This document shows, piece by piece, positions 40,394 to 48,737 of a stretch of 64,000 nucleotides of DNA (positions are counted from its first letter, which is position 1; each line of letters opens with the position of its first letter). Below the pieces are notes generated by a model that ran no database searches, was not told the DNA's origin, and saw only the letters and a program-made list of their open reading frames with translations. Position numbers and translations under genes: made by a program. This stretch comes from Streptomyces cyaneochromogenes (GTDB taxonomy: Bacteria; Actinomycetota; Actinomycetes; Streptomycetales; Streptomycetaceae), in contig NZ_CP034539.1 in NCBI RefSeq assembly GCF_003963535.1, positions 248,001 through 312,000 on the forward strand, read 5' to 3'.

Positions 40394-40691
40394 ATCCGAG
40401 GCCCTGCCCTTCGTTTCCGCTAATTGGTTTCGGCAGACCCGAAACAGAACTGTCGTGTCTTTCTACCGGCGGCCACGGAACCCTGTGAAGGCGACTGACA
40501 ACAAACTGCAGGACACGCTGCACGGCACTCCCCCGAAGTGGCCAAATCACCCAAATCGCGCACCTAGCCAGGGGAGTTGCGGCCGGTACCGGCCATGGGA
40601 TCCCACGCCGCAGCCGTGTTCCGCCAAGTAGGGTCACAGGGCGGCAGCCATTTACCGGCGCGGCTCGGACCTTCTCCCCATGAGGAATTCC
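40394..40691. promoter_or_regulatory. Divergent promoter region between the lipid/NRPS operon and the permease
   Basis: About 300 bases with no gene, between the minus-strand ligase and the plus-strand permease; it must drive both. Two inverted repeats stand out. GTTTCGG-5-CCGAAAC lies at 40427-40445, about 35 bases upstream of the ligase start. A perfect 14-base palindrome GGCCGGTACCGGCC lies at 40581-40594, about 100 bases upstream of the permease. Either could be an operator. I cannot name the -10/-35 boxes with confidence. The region is visibly richer in A and T than the genes on either side. Confidence 0.6.
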
Positions 40692-41534
40692 ATGACCAGC
40701 ACACAGCTGTCACCGACTCCGGAAGCCGGAATCACCGGAAAGCATCCCGACTGGCACGGCAGCAGTCCGGCCGCGCAATTATGGATTCTGACCGTCCGCT
40801 CGGTGAAAGCCCATTTCAAGCACCCCCCGACGCTGCTTCTCGGCATGCTCCAACCGGTGTTCATGCTGTTGCTGCTCAGCGAGGTCTTCGGCAGCATCGT
40901 CGACCGCGGCCAGTTACCCGACAACGTCAGCTATCTGGACTATCTGCTGCCCGCGCTGCTGATCTCCACCGGCATCGGGCCGGCCGTGGCGTCCGGCATC
41001 GGTCTCGTCCGGGACATGGACAACGGGGCCGTGGCCCGGCTGCGCACGCTGCCCATCCACGCCCCCTTGCTGCTGTTCGCCCGCAGCTTCGCCGATCTGC
41101 TGCGCACCACCGGGCAGTTGGTGATCGTCCTGCTGGTGTCGGTGGTGTTCCTGGGCAGCGATCCGGCAGGCGGCGCCCTGGGGCTGCTGGCCGCACTGCT
41201 GCTGACCTGTGTCGTGGTGTGGGCGCTGACCTGGATCTTCCTGGCGCTGGCGGCATGGCTGCGCAGCGCCGAGGCGATGCAGAGCGCGGCCTACCTTGCG
41301 ACGTTCCCGCTGATGTTCGCCTCCAGCGCCTTCGTCCCGGTGGAGCGGATGCCGGGCTGGCTCCAGGTGCTCGCGATACTCAACCCGCTCTCGTACGCCA
41401 TGGACGCGACTCGCGCACTCACCCTGGACCAGCCACTGGGCATGCAGGTGTGGTCCGCGCTGGCGGCGAGCGCCCTGGTGGCCGTCGTCGGCTCGACCGT
41501 GGCGATACGGGGTTTCCGGCGGCCTCTCACCTGA
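40692..41534 (+). CDS. ABC-2 type permease, antibiotic export or resistance
   Basis: A 280-residue integral membrane protein of the ABC-2/DrrB type with about six hydrophobic segments (for example LLLGMLQPVFMLLLL, GLLAALLLTCVVVWALTWIF and SALAASALVAVVGSTVAI). The ABC-2 signature region FPLMFASSAFVPVERMPGWL and NPLSYAMDATRAL are clear. I chose the second ATG, before TSTQLSPT, because GAGGA lies six bases upstream; the first ATG, 12 bases earlier, has no such site. No ATPase is next to it: the likely partner is the DrrA-like ATPase encoded on the other strand at about 50 kb. Expected role is efflux of the lipopeptide and self-protection. Confidence 0.88.
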   Translation: MTSTQLSPTPEAGITGKHPDWHGSSPAAQLWILTVRSVKAHFKHPPTLLLGMLQPVFMLLLLSEVFGSIVDRGQLPDNVSYLDYLLPALLISTGIGPAVASGIGLVRDMDNGAVARLRTLPIHAPLLLFARSFADLLRTTGQLVIVLLVSVVFLGSDPAGGALGLLAALLLTCVVVWALTWIFLALAAWLRSAEAMQSAAYLATFPLMFASSAFVPVERMPGWLQVLAILNPLSYAMDATRALTLDQPLGMQVWSALAASALVAVVGSTVAIRGFRRPLT

Positions 41535-41584
41535 CCCGGCCCACCCCCTCACCCGACCCGAACCACCCTCGCCTTCTCTCCTGT

Positions 41585-41638
41585 CTCTTGTGCCTGACGA
41601 ACCTCTTGTGCCTGACGAACCTCTTGTGCCTGACGAAA
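41585..41638 (+). repeat. Three tandem 18-base repeats before the dioxygenase gene
   Basis: The unit cttgtgcctgacgaacct occurs three times in a row, the last copy ending in aaacg. Each copy contains a GTG in the same frame as the downstream gene and would read LVPDEP. No ribosome-binding site precedes the first copy, while GGAG lies before the downstream ATG, so I treat the repeats as leader sequence and not as coding. They could be a slipped-strand duplication or modulate translation of the downstream gene. Confidence 0.75.
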
Positions 41639-41649
41639 CGGAGCGCCCC

Positions 41650-42603
41650 ATGACCGAATCCCGACCGGACGAACCGGAGCTCCTGGCCCGGCTGACCGCC
41701 GCGCCCGGCAGCGACCCCGAGATCTGGCTCGACGGACACCTGGACGAGATACGGGAGTCGGTGGCCCGGCACGGTGCCGTGCTGGTGCGTGGGCTACCAC
41801 TGGACGACCGTGCCCGGGCCGTCGCCGCCGTACGCCGGGTCATCGGCACGGGCATGGTCGAGCGCGAAGGGTTCGCACCCCGCGCCCCGTACGGGCGGGC
41901 GGCGGGCGTGTACTCGTCCTCGCACTGGCCGGCCGACCAGCCCATGTGCATGCACCACGAGCTCAGCTACGCGGCCGAGACACCCAGCCTGCTCGCCTTC
42001 GCCTGTGTCACCCCGCCCTCCTCCGGCGGGGTGACGGCCCTCGCCGACTCCCGTGCCGTGCTGCGGGATCTGCCGGCCGAACTCGTCGATCGCTTCGAGC
42101 GCCACGGCTGGCTGCTGACCCGCCACTACAACCCGTTCCTCGGGATCGGCTGGCAGGACGCCTTCGACGCCAAGGACCGTACCGAGGTGGAGCGTTACTG
42201 CGCGGATCACGGCATCACGGCGCACTGGGACGAGGAGGGCGGGCTCCGTACCCGGCAGATCCGGTCGGCGGTGGTACCGCATCCCGTATCGGGTGAGCGG
42301 TGCTGGTTCAACCAGATCGCGTTCCTCAACGAGTGGACCATGGCGCCCGACGTACGGGAGTTCCTGACCTCGGAGTTCGGCCCCGAGGGTCTGCCCTTCA
42401 ACACCTTCTACGGTGACGGCTCGCCGCTGGACCGAGCCACCGTGGATCTGATCAACGAGGTCTACGAGCGGCACACGGTGCGCGAGCCGTGGCAGCACGG
42501 CGACGTGATGGTGGTCGACAACTTCCGTACGGCCCACAGCCGCGAGCCGTACCAGGGCGAGCGGGAGATCGTCGTGGGCCTGGGCGAACCGCTCCGCCGT
42601 TAG
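41650..42603 (+). CDS. SyrP/TauD-type Fe(II)/2-oxoglutarate dioxygenase
   Basis: A 317-residue TauD-family protein. The iron ligands are visible as MHHELSYA (His-x-Glu) and a distal His in DNFRTAHSREPYQGERE, whose Arg would bind 2-oxoglutarate. GVTALADSRAVL and WFNQIAFLNEWT are typical of the SyrP branch, whose studied members hydroxylate the beta carbon of carrier-bound aspartate. The ATG is chosen for its GGAG site. It follows the permease by 115 bases on the same strand and is followed by a strong terminator. I recall no beta-hydroxylated residue in laspartomycin, so its substrate here is open: an Asp on one of three Asp modules, or another step. SyrP-like proteins in such clusters were earlier described as regulators. 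Confidence 0.85.
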   Translation: MTESRPDEPELLARLTAAPGSDPEIWLDGHLDEIRESVARHGAVLVRGLPLDDRARAVAAVRRVIGTGMVEREGFAPRAPYGRAAGVYSSSHWPADQPMCMHHELSYAAETPSLLAFACVTPPSSGGVTALADSRAVLRDLPAELVDRFERHGWLLTRHYNPFLGIGWQDAFDAKDRTEVERYCADHGITAHWDEEGGLRTRQIRSAVVPHPVSGERCWFNQIAFLNEWTMAPDVREFLTSEFGPEGLPFNTFYGDGSPLDRATVDLINEVYERHTVREPWQHGDVMVVDNFRTAHSREPYQGEREIVVGLGEPLRR

Positions 42604-42621
42604 CCCGCGCAACCAGGAGAA

Positions 42622-42648
42622 GGGGCCGCACCTGCCGGGTGCGGCCCC
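42622..42648. terminator. Strong hairpin between convergent genes
   Basis: A perfect 11-base-pair GC-rich stem (ggggccgcacc / ggtgcggcccc) with a 5-base loop lies 19 bases after the dioxygenase stop and 19 bases beyond the stop of the convergent A-T-TE gene. There is no long T-run, as is common in Streptomyces. The position suits a bidirectional terminator. Confidence 0.85.
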
Positions 42649-42667
42649 TCTGGCGTGCGCCTCGCCG

Positions 42668-45600
42668 TTACCCGGGTTCTCCCGGTCCCGTCGATGCTCC
42701 CGGTCCCGCCGGTGCTCCCGGCCGTGCGCAGCGCAGGCGCACCACGTCGGCGGCATCCACCGGCCGGGTGCTGACGAAGTAGGGCCCGCCCTGTTCCAGT
42801 TCGAGGATGGTGACATGGTCGGAGACCGCCTTCCAGTCCCCGTACCCCTGGGCGTAGTCCGCCGCAGCGGGGTCGTCACGGGCCACCACGACGTCCACCG
42901 GGGCGTCGATCCGGTACGCCGCCGTGTCCTCGCGCAGCCGGATCAGCCGACTGCCCGCGGTCAGCACGTCGTGCCGGTAGGCGCGGCCCACCACCTCGGC
43001 GCGCCCCGGTTCCGGCAGGTCGAGCTCGACGTGGGCGTTGCCCGCCCGCAGCCGGGCGAGCAGGGCGGTGTCGTCGGTGGCCGCTGCCTCGGCCATCTCG
43101 GCGGCCCGCGTGTCGGCCTCGCCGAGCAGCAGGCCGCCGAGGAAGACGCGCTCGGCGGGTCGGCCCGCATCGGCCAGCAGCCGGGCCGTCTCCAGCGCGG
43201 CGGCGCCGCCCGTGCCCTGGCCCCAGAGCAGTACGGGTGTGGTGACCTGCTCGGCGAGTTCGTCCCGTACCCGCCGGGCGATGTCCGGGACATCCAGCAT
43301 CGGCTCGCCCGCGCCCGCGCCGGTGAAATCGTGGCCCGGGGGTTCCACGCCCAGCACCGCGATCCCGTCGCGGTCCAACTCGGCTGCCAGGGAACGGAAG
43401 TTGACGGCGTTGCCGCCCGCGTAGGGGAAGCAGACGAGGGTGCGGTGCGGATCGCGTACGGCGGACAGCTGCTGGAGCAGCCCGGTGGCCGCCGTGCCCG
43501 TAGCACCGGCGTCGAGAGCCGCGGCGAGGTCGGCGAGCACCGGGTGGGCCGCGAGGTCCTTCAGCGACAGCGCCCGGTCGAGGCGGACGAGGAACCGCAC
43601 GGCGGCGAGCGAGGTGCCGCCGAGCTCGAAGAAGCTGTCGGACCTGCCGATGCGCTCCGGCGGTACGCCGAGGACCTCCGACCACAGCTGAGCGAGGCGC
43701 CGCTCGGCGGGAGTGGCCGGCGCGTCTTCAGCGCTCTGGCCCGGCATCGCGGCCCGCCGGACCAGCGACTTCTTGTCGATCTTGCCGTTCTCGGTGAGCG
43801 GCAGCCGCTCCATGCGGTGGATATGTGTGGGCACCATGTACTCCGGCAGCACCGTGGCGAGGAACTCCCGTACCCGCTCGGCGGGCAGCTCCTCTTCATC
43901 GGCGGCGCTGAAGAAGGCGACGAGGCTGCGCTGTTCGCCGGTGCCGTCGACGACCACGGCGGCCTCGCGTACGCCGGCCATGGCCAGCAGCTTGCTCTCG
44001 ATGTCGCCGATCTCGATGCGGAAGCCGCGGATCTTGACCTGCTCGTCGCGGCGGCCCAGGAACTCGATGCGGCCCTCGGGCAGCCACCGTCCGAAGTCCC
44101 CGGTCCGGTACATCCGGGTGTCCGGCCGGAAGGGATCGGGGACGAAGGCCTGCCGGGTGCGCTCCTCGTCGTTGATGTATCCGCGGCCCACGCAGACCCC
44201 GGAGAAGGCGATCTCGCCGGGTGAACCGAGCGGTACCAGCGCCAGGTTCTCGTCGAGGACGTAGGTGTTGACGTTGCGCAGCGAGCGCCCGACTGACACG
44301 AAGTCCCGTTCCGGGACCCGGTCCATTACTTCGTGCATGGCGTCGTCGGAGGTCTCCGTGGCGCCATAGGCGTTGATCAGCTTGATCCCGGGACAGGCGG
44401 CGAACCAGCGCTGCACCAGTTCGTACTTGAGCGCCTCGCCGGTGACGGAGACAACGCGCAGATCACCGAGCGGGCGCGGGTGCTGTTCCAGCCGGGTGAG
44501 CAGGACCTCCAGGTAGGAGGGGACGACCTGGGCGACCGTGACCCGGCCGGCGACGAGTTCGTCGAGGAAGGCGGGTACGTCGAGCTGGGTGGCGGTGTCG
44601 AAGACACGGACGCTGCCGCCGGTGACGAGGGGCGCCGCGAACTGCCACAGGGAGATGTCGAAGCACTGCGAGGCGATCTGGGTGACGACCTCACCGGGGC
44701 CGGGTGCCATCCCGGTGTCGTCGATCTTCATGTAGAGGTGGTTGACGAAGCCGGCGTGCTCGCACAGCGCGCCCTTGGGGGTGCCGGTGGAGCCCGAGGT
44801 GAAGTAGATGTACGCGGCCTGGTCGGGTGGGATGGGCACGCGCGGCGCGTGCCTGGGGCCGTCCTCCGTGAGGACGCCCGGCACCGAGAGCGCGGTGAGG
44901 TCGCGGGTGCCGGCGGCTTTTCGTACGAGTTCCTCACTGCCCGGCTCGGTCAGCGCGAACGCACAGGCACTGCGGTCCAGTTGGGCGGCCACCCGCTCGG
45001 CCGGGAAGTCCGGCGACACCGGCAGGTAGACGCCGCCCGCCTTGAACACGCCGATCGCCGCGGCGATCCAGTCCGGACTGCGGTCCATGACGACGGCGAC
45101 CACGTCCTCCGCGCCCACCCCGGCGGAGAGCAGCGCGTGCGCGATCCGGTTGGCCCGCTCGTCCAGCTCCCGGTACGTCCACCGGGTCTGCCGGTGCTCG
45201 ACGGCCACCGCCTCCGGGTTGTCCCGCACCCGCTCCTCGAACAGGTCCACGAAGGTCAGTTCGGACAGCTCGACCCGCGGCCCGGCGAGACCGTGGATCA
45301 GGTGCTGGCACTCCTGGTCCGTCAGCAGGCTTTGCGGTTCGTGCCGTTCCTGCGGATCCGCCACCAGCAGCCGCAGCGCTGCCAGGTGGTATCCCGCGAG
45401 CCGCTCGGCGTACGTCCCGTCGACGGCGGACCGGTCGTGCAGCACGCGCAGCGCGAGCCCGCCCTCGTCGTCCCGGTCCCACGCGACGCGCACCACCGCG
45501 CCTTCGGGGAGCGCGTTCGGCTCGCCGACTGCCGTGATGGCCAAGCCCGTCAGGTCCAGCACGGCCTCCGGCAGCACCCCGCCGAGGGCACCGGGCTCGC

Positions 45601-45934
45601 GGTCGGCGGCCTCGGCGGCGGCGGTGACGAGTTCCGCCCACGTGGAGTCGGTGACGTACAGACTCAGCGGGCGGGCGTGCCCCGGGCCCGTCGGTGGCAC
45701 ATAGCCGAGGAGCAGGTCGCGTTCGGCTGCCACGGTGGCCAGCACCCGGGCGTGCGCGGCGAGAAGGAGGGCCTCCACCGGCGTACCCAGCCGCTCGGCG
45801 GTGTGCTCCAGTCCGTCCGCGAGTTCGGCGTGGAGCCGGACGCCGTGCACCCCCGTACCGGACTCCCCGCCGGAGGGCGGTGTCCACCGCGGGATTCTGG
45901 TGAAGGCGTGGTTCTGGGCTTGGTCGCTCATCAT
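42668..45934 (-). CDS. lpmA: Free-standing A-T with inactive thioesterase-like domain (in-trans loader)
   Basis: An 1088-residue protein. Residues 30-225 resemble the C-terminal half of a condensation domain without the HHxxxDG site. An A domain follows ([12 protein letters not shown] near 381; NGKIDKKSL lysine near 718), then T (GGTSLAAVR near 775) and an alpha/beta-hydrolase fold like type II thioesterases (CFPYAGG near 838). Specificity residues read D-I-W-Q-S-T-A-D-D; two acidic residues at the pocket floor fit an amino acid with a basic side chain. The nucleophile motif is GQGTG, with Gly where Ser belongs, and the usual GGHF is GGPYF, so the catalytic His is also gone. It probably charges module 2 of the initiating NRPS with the diamino acid made by the three upstream genes, with which it overlaps (ATGATGA). 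Either of two adjacent ATGs may start it. Confidence 0.92.
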   Translation of the reverse strand: MMSDQAQNHAFTRIPRWTPPSGGESGTGVHGVRLHAELADGLEHTAERLGTPVEALLLAAHARVLATVAAERDLLLGYVPPTGPGHARPLSLYVTDSTWAELVTAAAEAADREPGALGGVLPEAVLDLTGLAITAVGEPNALPEGAVVRVAWDRDDEGGLALRVLHDRSAVDGTYAERLAGYHLAALRLLVADPQERHEPQSLLTDQECQHLIHGLAGPRVELSELTFVDLFEERVRDNPEAVAVEHRQTRWTYRELDERANRIAHALLSAGVGAEDVVAVVMDRSPDWIAAAIGVFKAGGVYLPVSPDFPAERVAAQLDRSACAFALTEPGSEELVRKAAGTRDLTALSVPGVLTEDGPRHAPRVPIPPDQAAYIYFTSGSTGTPKGALCEHAGFVNHLYMKIDDTGMAPGPGEVVTQIASQCFDISLWQFAAPLVTGGSVRVFDTATQLDVPAFLDELVAGRVTVAQVVPSYLEVLLTRLEQHPRPLGDLRVVSVTGEALKYELVQRWFAACPGIKLINAYGATETSDDAMHEVMDRVPERDFVSVGRSLRNVNTYVLDENLALVPLGSPGEIAFSGVCVGRGYINDEERTRQAFVPDPFRPDTRMYRTGDFGRWLPEGRIEFLGRRDEQVKIRGFRIEIGDIESKLLAMAGVREAAVVVDGTGEQRSLVAFFSAADEEELPAERVREFLATVLPEYMVPTHIHRMERLPLTENGKIDKKSLVRRAAMPGQSAEDAPATPAERRLAQLWSEVLGVPPERIGRSDSFFELGGTSLAAVRFLVRLDRALSLKDLAAHPVLADLAAALDAGATGTAATGLLQQLSAVRDPHRTLVCFPYAGGNAVNFRSLAAELDRDGIAVLGVEPPGHDFTGAGAGEPMLDVPDIARRVRDELAEQVTTPVLLWGQGTGGAAALETARLLADAGRPAERVFLGGLLLGEADTRAAEMAEAAATDDTALLARLRAGNAHVELDLPEPGRAEVVGRAYRHDVLTAGSRLIRLREDTAAYRIDAPVDVVVARDDPAAADYAQGYGDWKAVSDHVTILELEQGGPYFVSTRPVDAADVVRLRCARPGAPAGPGASTGPGEPG

Positions 45935-47214
45935 CGTCCCCCGGCTCCCTGTGCGGGTCCTGCGAGATTCTCGTGCTGCGGGCGTTCTTCCGGGTCCGTC
46001 TGCCCGATCGTGATCAGCCGGGTGGCGTCCCACGCGCGTGCCCCCGCCTGCTGCGGGTCCGCGCCCGTGGCGACCACGCTGCCCAGCCGGTCCTGGAAGG
46101 AGTTGGTACGGCGCACCGTCCGCCCGACGGCGGTGTTGATCCCGACGGCGACCACACCGGGCGCCTCGCGCGCGGCCGTGAGGCCCGCGATGTCGGTGAC
46201 CCGCCCCTCGCGCTCCATGTGCAGGAACCGGACAGCGGCACGCCCCGCCGCGTCCCGGGCGGGCGGCACCGGCTGCCCGGCCGCACGGGCGATCACCGCG
46301 TCGACGAGGTCGATGCCGAGGGCGGCGCGCACCGCGACGGGGATCATGCCGCCCGCGAGCCTCGGGTTGACCTCGATGACGACGGGGCCCTCGTCGGTCA
46401 GCCGCAGTTCGGTGTGGGCGGCGCCCCAGCCGAGGCCGAGTGCCGCGAGCGCCCGCAGTGCGGTGTCGCCGAGCGCGGCGGCGGTCCGCTCCGGCACTGG
46501 CGCGGGCACGTCGTGCCCGGTCTCCACGAAGTACGGCTCGGGTCCGATGTGTTTGGCGACGGCGGTGACGACCGCACCGTCGAAGGTCTCCACCGAGAAC
46601 TCGGGTCCCTGGACCGCCGCCTCGACCAGGATCCGGCCCGGAACGGGATTGCCGCGCTCGTCGGTCGCCCGGCCCAGCAGTTCGGCCGCCCACGCCCGGG
46701 TCTCGGCCGCGTCCCGGCACAGCCGTACGCCGACCGAGCCCGACCCGAGCACCGGCTTCAGCACGACCGGGTGGCCGATCGCCGCCGCCGCGCGCACCGC
46801 CTGGCCCGCCTCGGTGGCGGCCGTGAACCGGGGCACCGGGACACCCGCGGCCGCGAGCTCGATCCGCTGGGTCTCCTTGTCGCGGCAGCGGGCGATGGCG
46901 TCCCCGTCGGCGGCGGGCAGCCCGAGCTTGGCGGCGACGAGGGCGGCGGTGGACACGAAGTACTCGGAGCTGGAGGCGATCCCGGCGAGCCCGCCGTCCC
47001 GCAGGAGTTCGGCGCAGTGGTCGAGTACGGCGGCCATGTCACCGGTGTCGAGCACCCGGGTCTCGACGCCGTCCTGTTCAACGTACACATAGCGGGCGGC
47101 GTCCCGGGTCAGCAGCACGGGCCGCAGTCCGCGCGCCCACGCGGCGGCGCAGAACTCCCGTCCGGTCCCGGTGGTGTTGCTCTCCACGAACGCGAACCAC
47201 TGCTGCCCGCTCAC
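45931..47214 (-). CDS. ATP-grasp ligase, diamino-acid pathway
   Basis: A 427-residue ATP-grasp enzyme. Visible motifs are HPVVLKPVLGSGSVGVRL (ATP-binding loop), ILVEAAVQGPEFSVETFDG and VVIEVNPRLAGGMIPVAVR (metal-binding Glu and Asn). Such enzymes join a carboxylate to an amine through an acyl phosphate. GTG start inside a GTGA overlap with the lyase upstream; its own stop overlaps the A-T-TE start. Together with the lyase-like and cysteine-synthase-like genes it forms the trio called dabA-C in friulimicin-type clusters. I do not know which letter belongs to which enzyme, so no symbol is given. Its exact step is unassigned. It could activate the carboxylate of an intermediate or protect it until the lyase step. 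Confidence 0.82.
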   Translation of the reverse strand: MSGQQWFAFVESNTTGTGREFCAAAWARGLRPVLLTRDAARYVYVEQDGVETRVLDTGDMAAVLDHCAELLRDGGLAGIASSSEYFVSTAALVAAKLGLPAADGDAIARCRDKETQRIELAAAGVPVPRFTAATEAGQAVRAAAAIGHPVVLKPVLGSGSVGVRLCRDAAETRAWAAELLGRATDERGNPVPGRILVEAAVQGPEFSVETFDGAVVTAVAKHIGPEPYFVETGHDVPAPVPERTAAALGDTALRALAALGLGWGAAHTELRLTDEGPVVIEVNPRLAGGMIPVAVRAALGIDLVDAVIARAAGQPVPPARDAAGRAAVRFLHMEREGRVTDIAGLTAAREAPGVVAVGINTAVGRTVRRTNSFQDRLGSVVATGADPQQAGARAWDATRLITIGQTDPEERPQHENLAGPAQGAGGR

Positions 47215-48737
47215 GGCGCGCCCTCCCTGTGCTCGTCCCCTGCCGTCAGCAGTGACCCGACAGCCTTGTCCAGTCGCTGCCGTGCGTCGCGCGTGTGGGC
47301 GCGGTGTTCGGCGAGCCATGTCCCGTGCGCGGTGAGCCGATCCCGCAGGACGCCCACGGTCCGGTCGCACTCGCCGGGGCCGCCTCCCCGGTCGTGCGCG
47401 TCGACCGCCGCGCGCAGTGAGGGCACAGCGACGGACACCCCGTCCGGTGCCCCCTCGGGCGGGTCGATCCCGGTGAGTTCCGTGGCCCCGGACTCGATCG
47501 CGTCGCGCACCGCGGCTCCCACGACGTGGTGTGCCGTGCGGAACGGAACCCCTTGTGCGACCAGCCGGTTGGCGATCACGGTGGCGGTGACGAAGCCTTC
47601 CTCCGCGCGCCGCTCCATCCGCTCCGGGACCGGGCGGGCACCGCTGACCAGGACCTGGGCGAGAAGGACGCAGTCCCGTACGGCGGCCAGCGCCGGCCAG
47701 GCCACGGCGACCGCCTCCGTGCCGACCTCGATGGAGTTGGTGAACGGGGTCGACTTCATGGCGGAGGCGGACGCCGTCCAGGCGCCGACGGCCGCCGCGG
47801 CCTTGGCCTTGACGTGTTCCAGCAGGAAGGCGTTGCGTTTCTGCGGCATGGCGGAGCTGCCGCCCACGAGCCGCTCCGGGAAGTCGACGAACCCGAACTC
47901 CTGGGTGCTCCACAGCTGGAGGTCGGTGGCGAGCCGGCTCAGCGTCAGTGCCGCGGAGGCAGTGTTGGCCAGGGCGCGCAGCACGGTGTCCCGGGCCGCC
48001 ACCGCGTCCGTGGCGTGCAGCGGTGGCCCGGCGAAGCCCAGCAGCTCGGCGGTGCGGGCCGGTTCGATGGGCAGGTCGGTGCCGGAGACGGCCCCTGCGC
48101 CCAGGGGGCAGCGGTCCAGCTCGTCCACCGTGTGGCGCAGCGCGGTGAGGTCGCGGTCGAGGGCGGTCGCGATCCCGGCCAGGTAGTAGCCGTAGCCGAC
48201 CGGCATGGCCGGCTGGAAGTGTGTGTAGATCGGCATGACCACCTCGCGGTGGGCGCGTGCCCGGGAGAGCAGGACCGCCTGGAGCCGCAGCAACTCGCCT
48301 AGCAGATCGGCGAGTTCGGTGCGCAGCCGCATCGCCGTGACGGTGGCCTTGATGTCGTTGCGGGAGCGCCCGGTGTGCAGCTTGCCTCCGACGTCCGCAC
48401 CGAGCTCGGCCACCAGGTGGCCCTCGTACATCATGTACAGGCCGCGCGGCGCCGGAAGGCCGTGCAGCTCGCGGAAGTCCTCCGCGCGCAGCCGGGTGAT
48501 CCGGGCGAGGAGCGCGCCGGCCGGGCCGGGCGGCAGCAGTCCGCACTCGGTGAGCATCACCACGTGCGCCAGGTCGATGGTGGTGATGGGCCCCAGCTCC
48601 TGGCGTATCGCCTCGGGGCCGGGTTCGCCGAACCCGTACACGACCCGCCGGGTGCGCGGGCGCAGTGTCGCGGTGAGTCGCCCCGTACCGGTTGCCGTCT
48701 GCGCGGCGGTCGGCGTGGGCGTTGCGTCGGCCGTCAC
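47211..48737 (-). CDS. Argininosuccinate-lyase-like enzyme, diamino-acid pathway
   Basis: A 508-residue member of the fumarase/aspartase/argininosuccinate lyase superfamily. Signature loops are clear: KLHTGRSRNDIKATV, IYTHFQPAMPVGYGYYL and GGSSAMPQKRNAFLLEHVK (the mobile loop with catalytic Ser). Members cleave a C-N bond and release fumarate, which hints that aspartate is the amino donor in the pathway. Starts at GTG in a GTGA overlap with the cysteine-synthase-like gene and ends in a GTGA overlap with the ATP-grasp gene. Standing in this trio, it is unlikely to serve arginine synthesis, though a housekeeping copy cannot be excluded from this window alone. Confidence 0.85.
   Translation of the reverse strand: MTADATPTPTAAQTATGTGRLTATLRPRTRRVVYGFGEPGPEAIRQELGPITTIDLAHVVMLTECGLLPPGPAGALLARITRLRAEDFRELHGLPAPRGLYMMYEGHLVAELGADVGGKLHTGRSRNDIKATVTAMRLRTELADLLGELLRLQAVLLSRARAHREVVMPIYTHFQPAMPVGYGYYLAGIATALDRDLTALRHTVDELDRCPLGAGAVSGTDLPIEPARTAELLGFAGPPLHATDAVAARDTVLRALANTASAALTLSRLATDLQLWSTQEFGFVDFPERLVGGSSAMPQKRNAFLLEHVKAKAAAAVGAWTASASAMKSTPFTNSIEVGTEAVAVAWPALAAVRDCVLLAQVLVSGARPVPERMERRAEEGFVTATVIANRLVAQGVPFRTAHHVVGAAVRDAIESGATELTGIDPPEGAPDGVSVAVPSLRAAVDAHDRGGGPGECDRTVGVLRDRLTAHGTWLAEHRAHTRDARQRLDKAVGSLLTAGDEHREGAP

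Noticed and set aside
41590..41649. A 20-codon N-terminal extension of the dioxygenase through the triple repeat
   Set aside because: No ribosome-binding site before the GTG; a good GGAG site precedes the downstream ATG where the homology begins.
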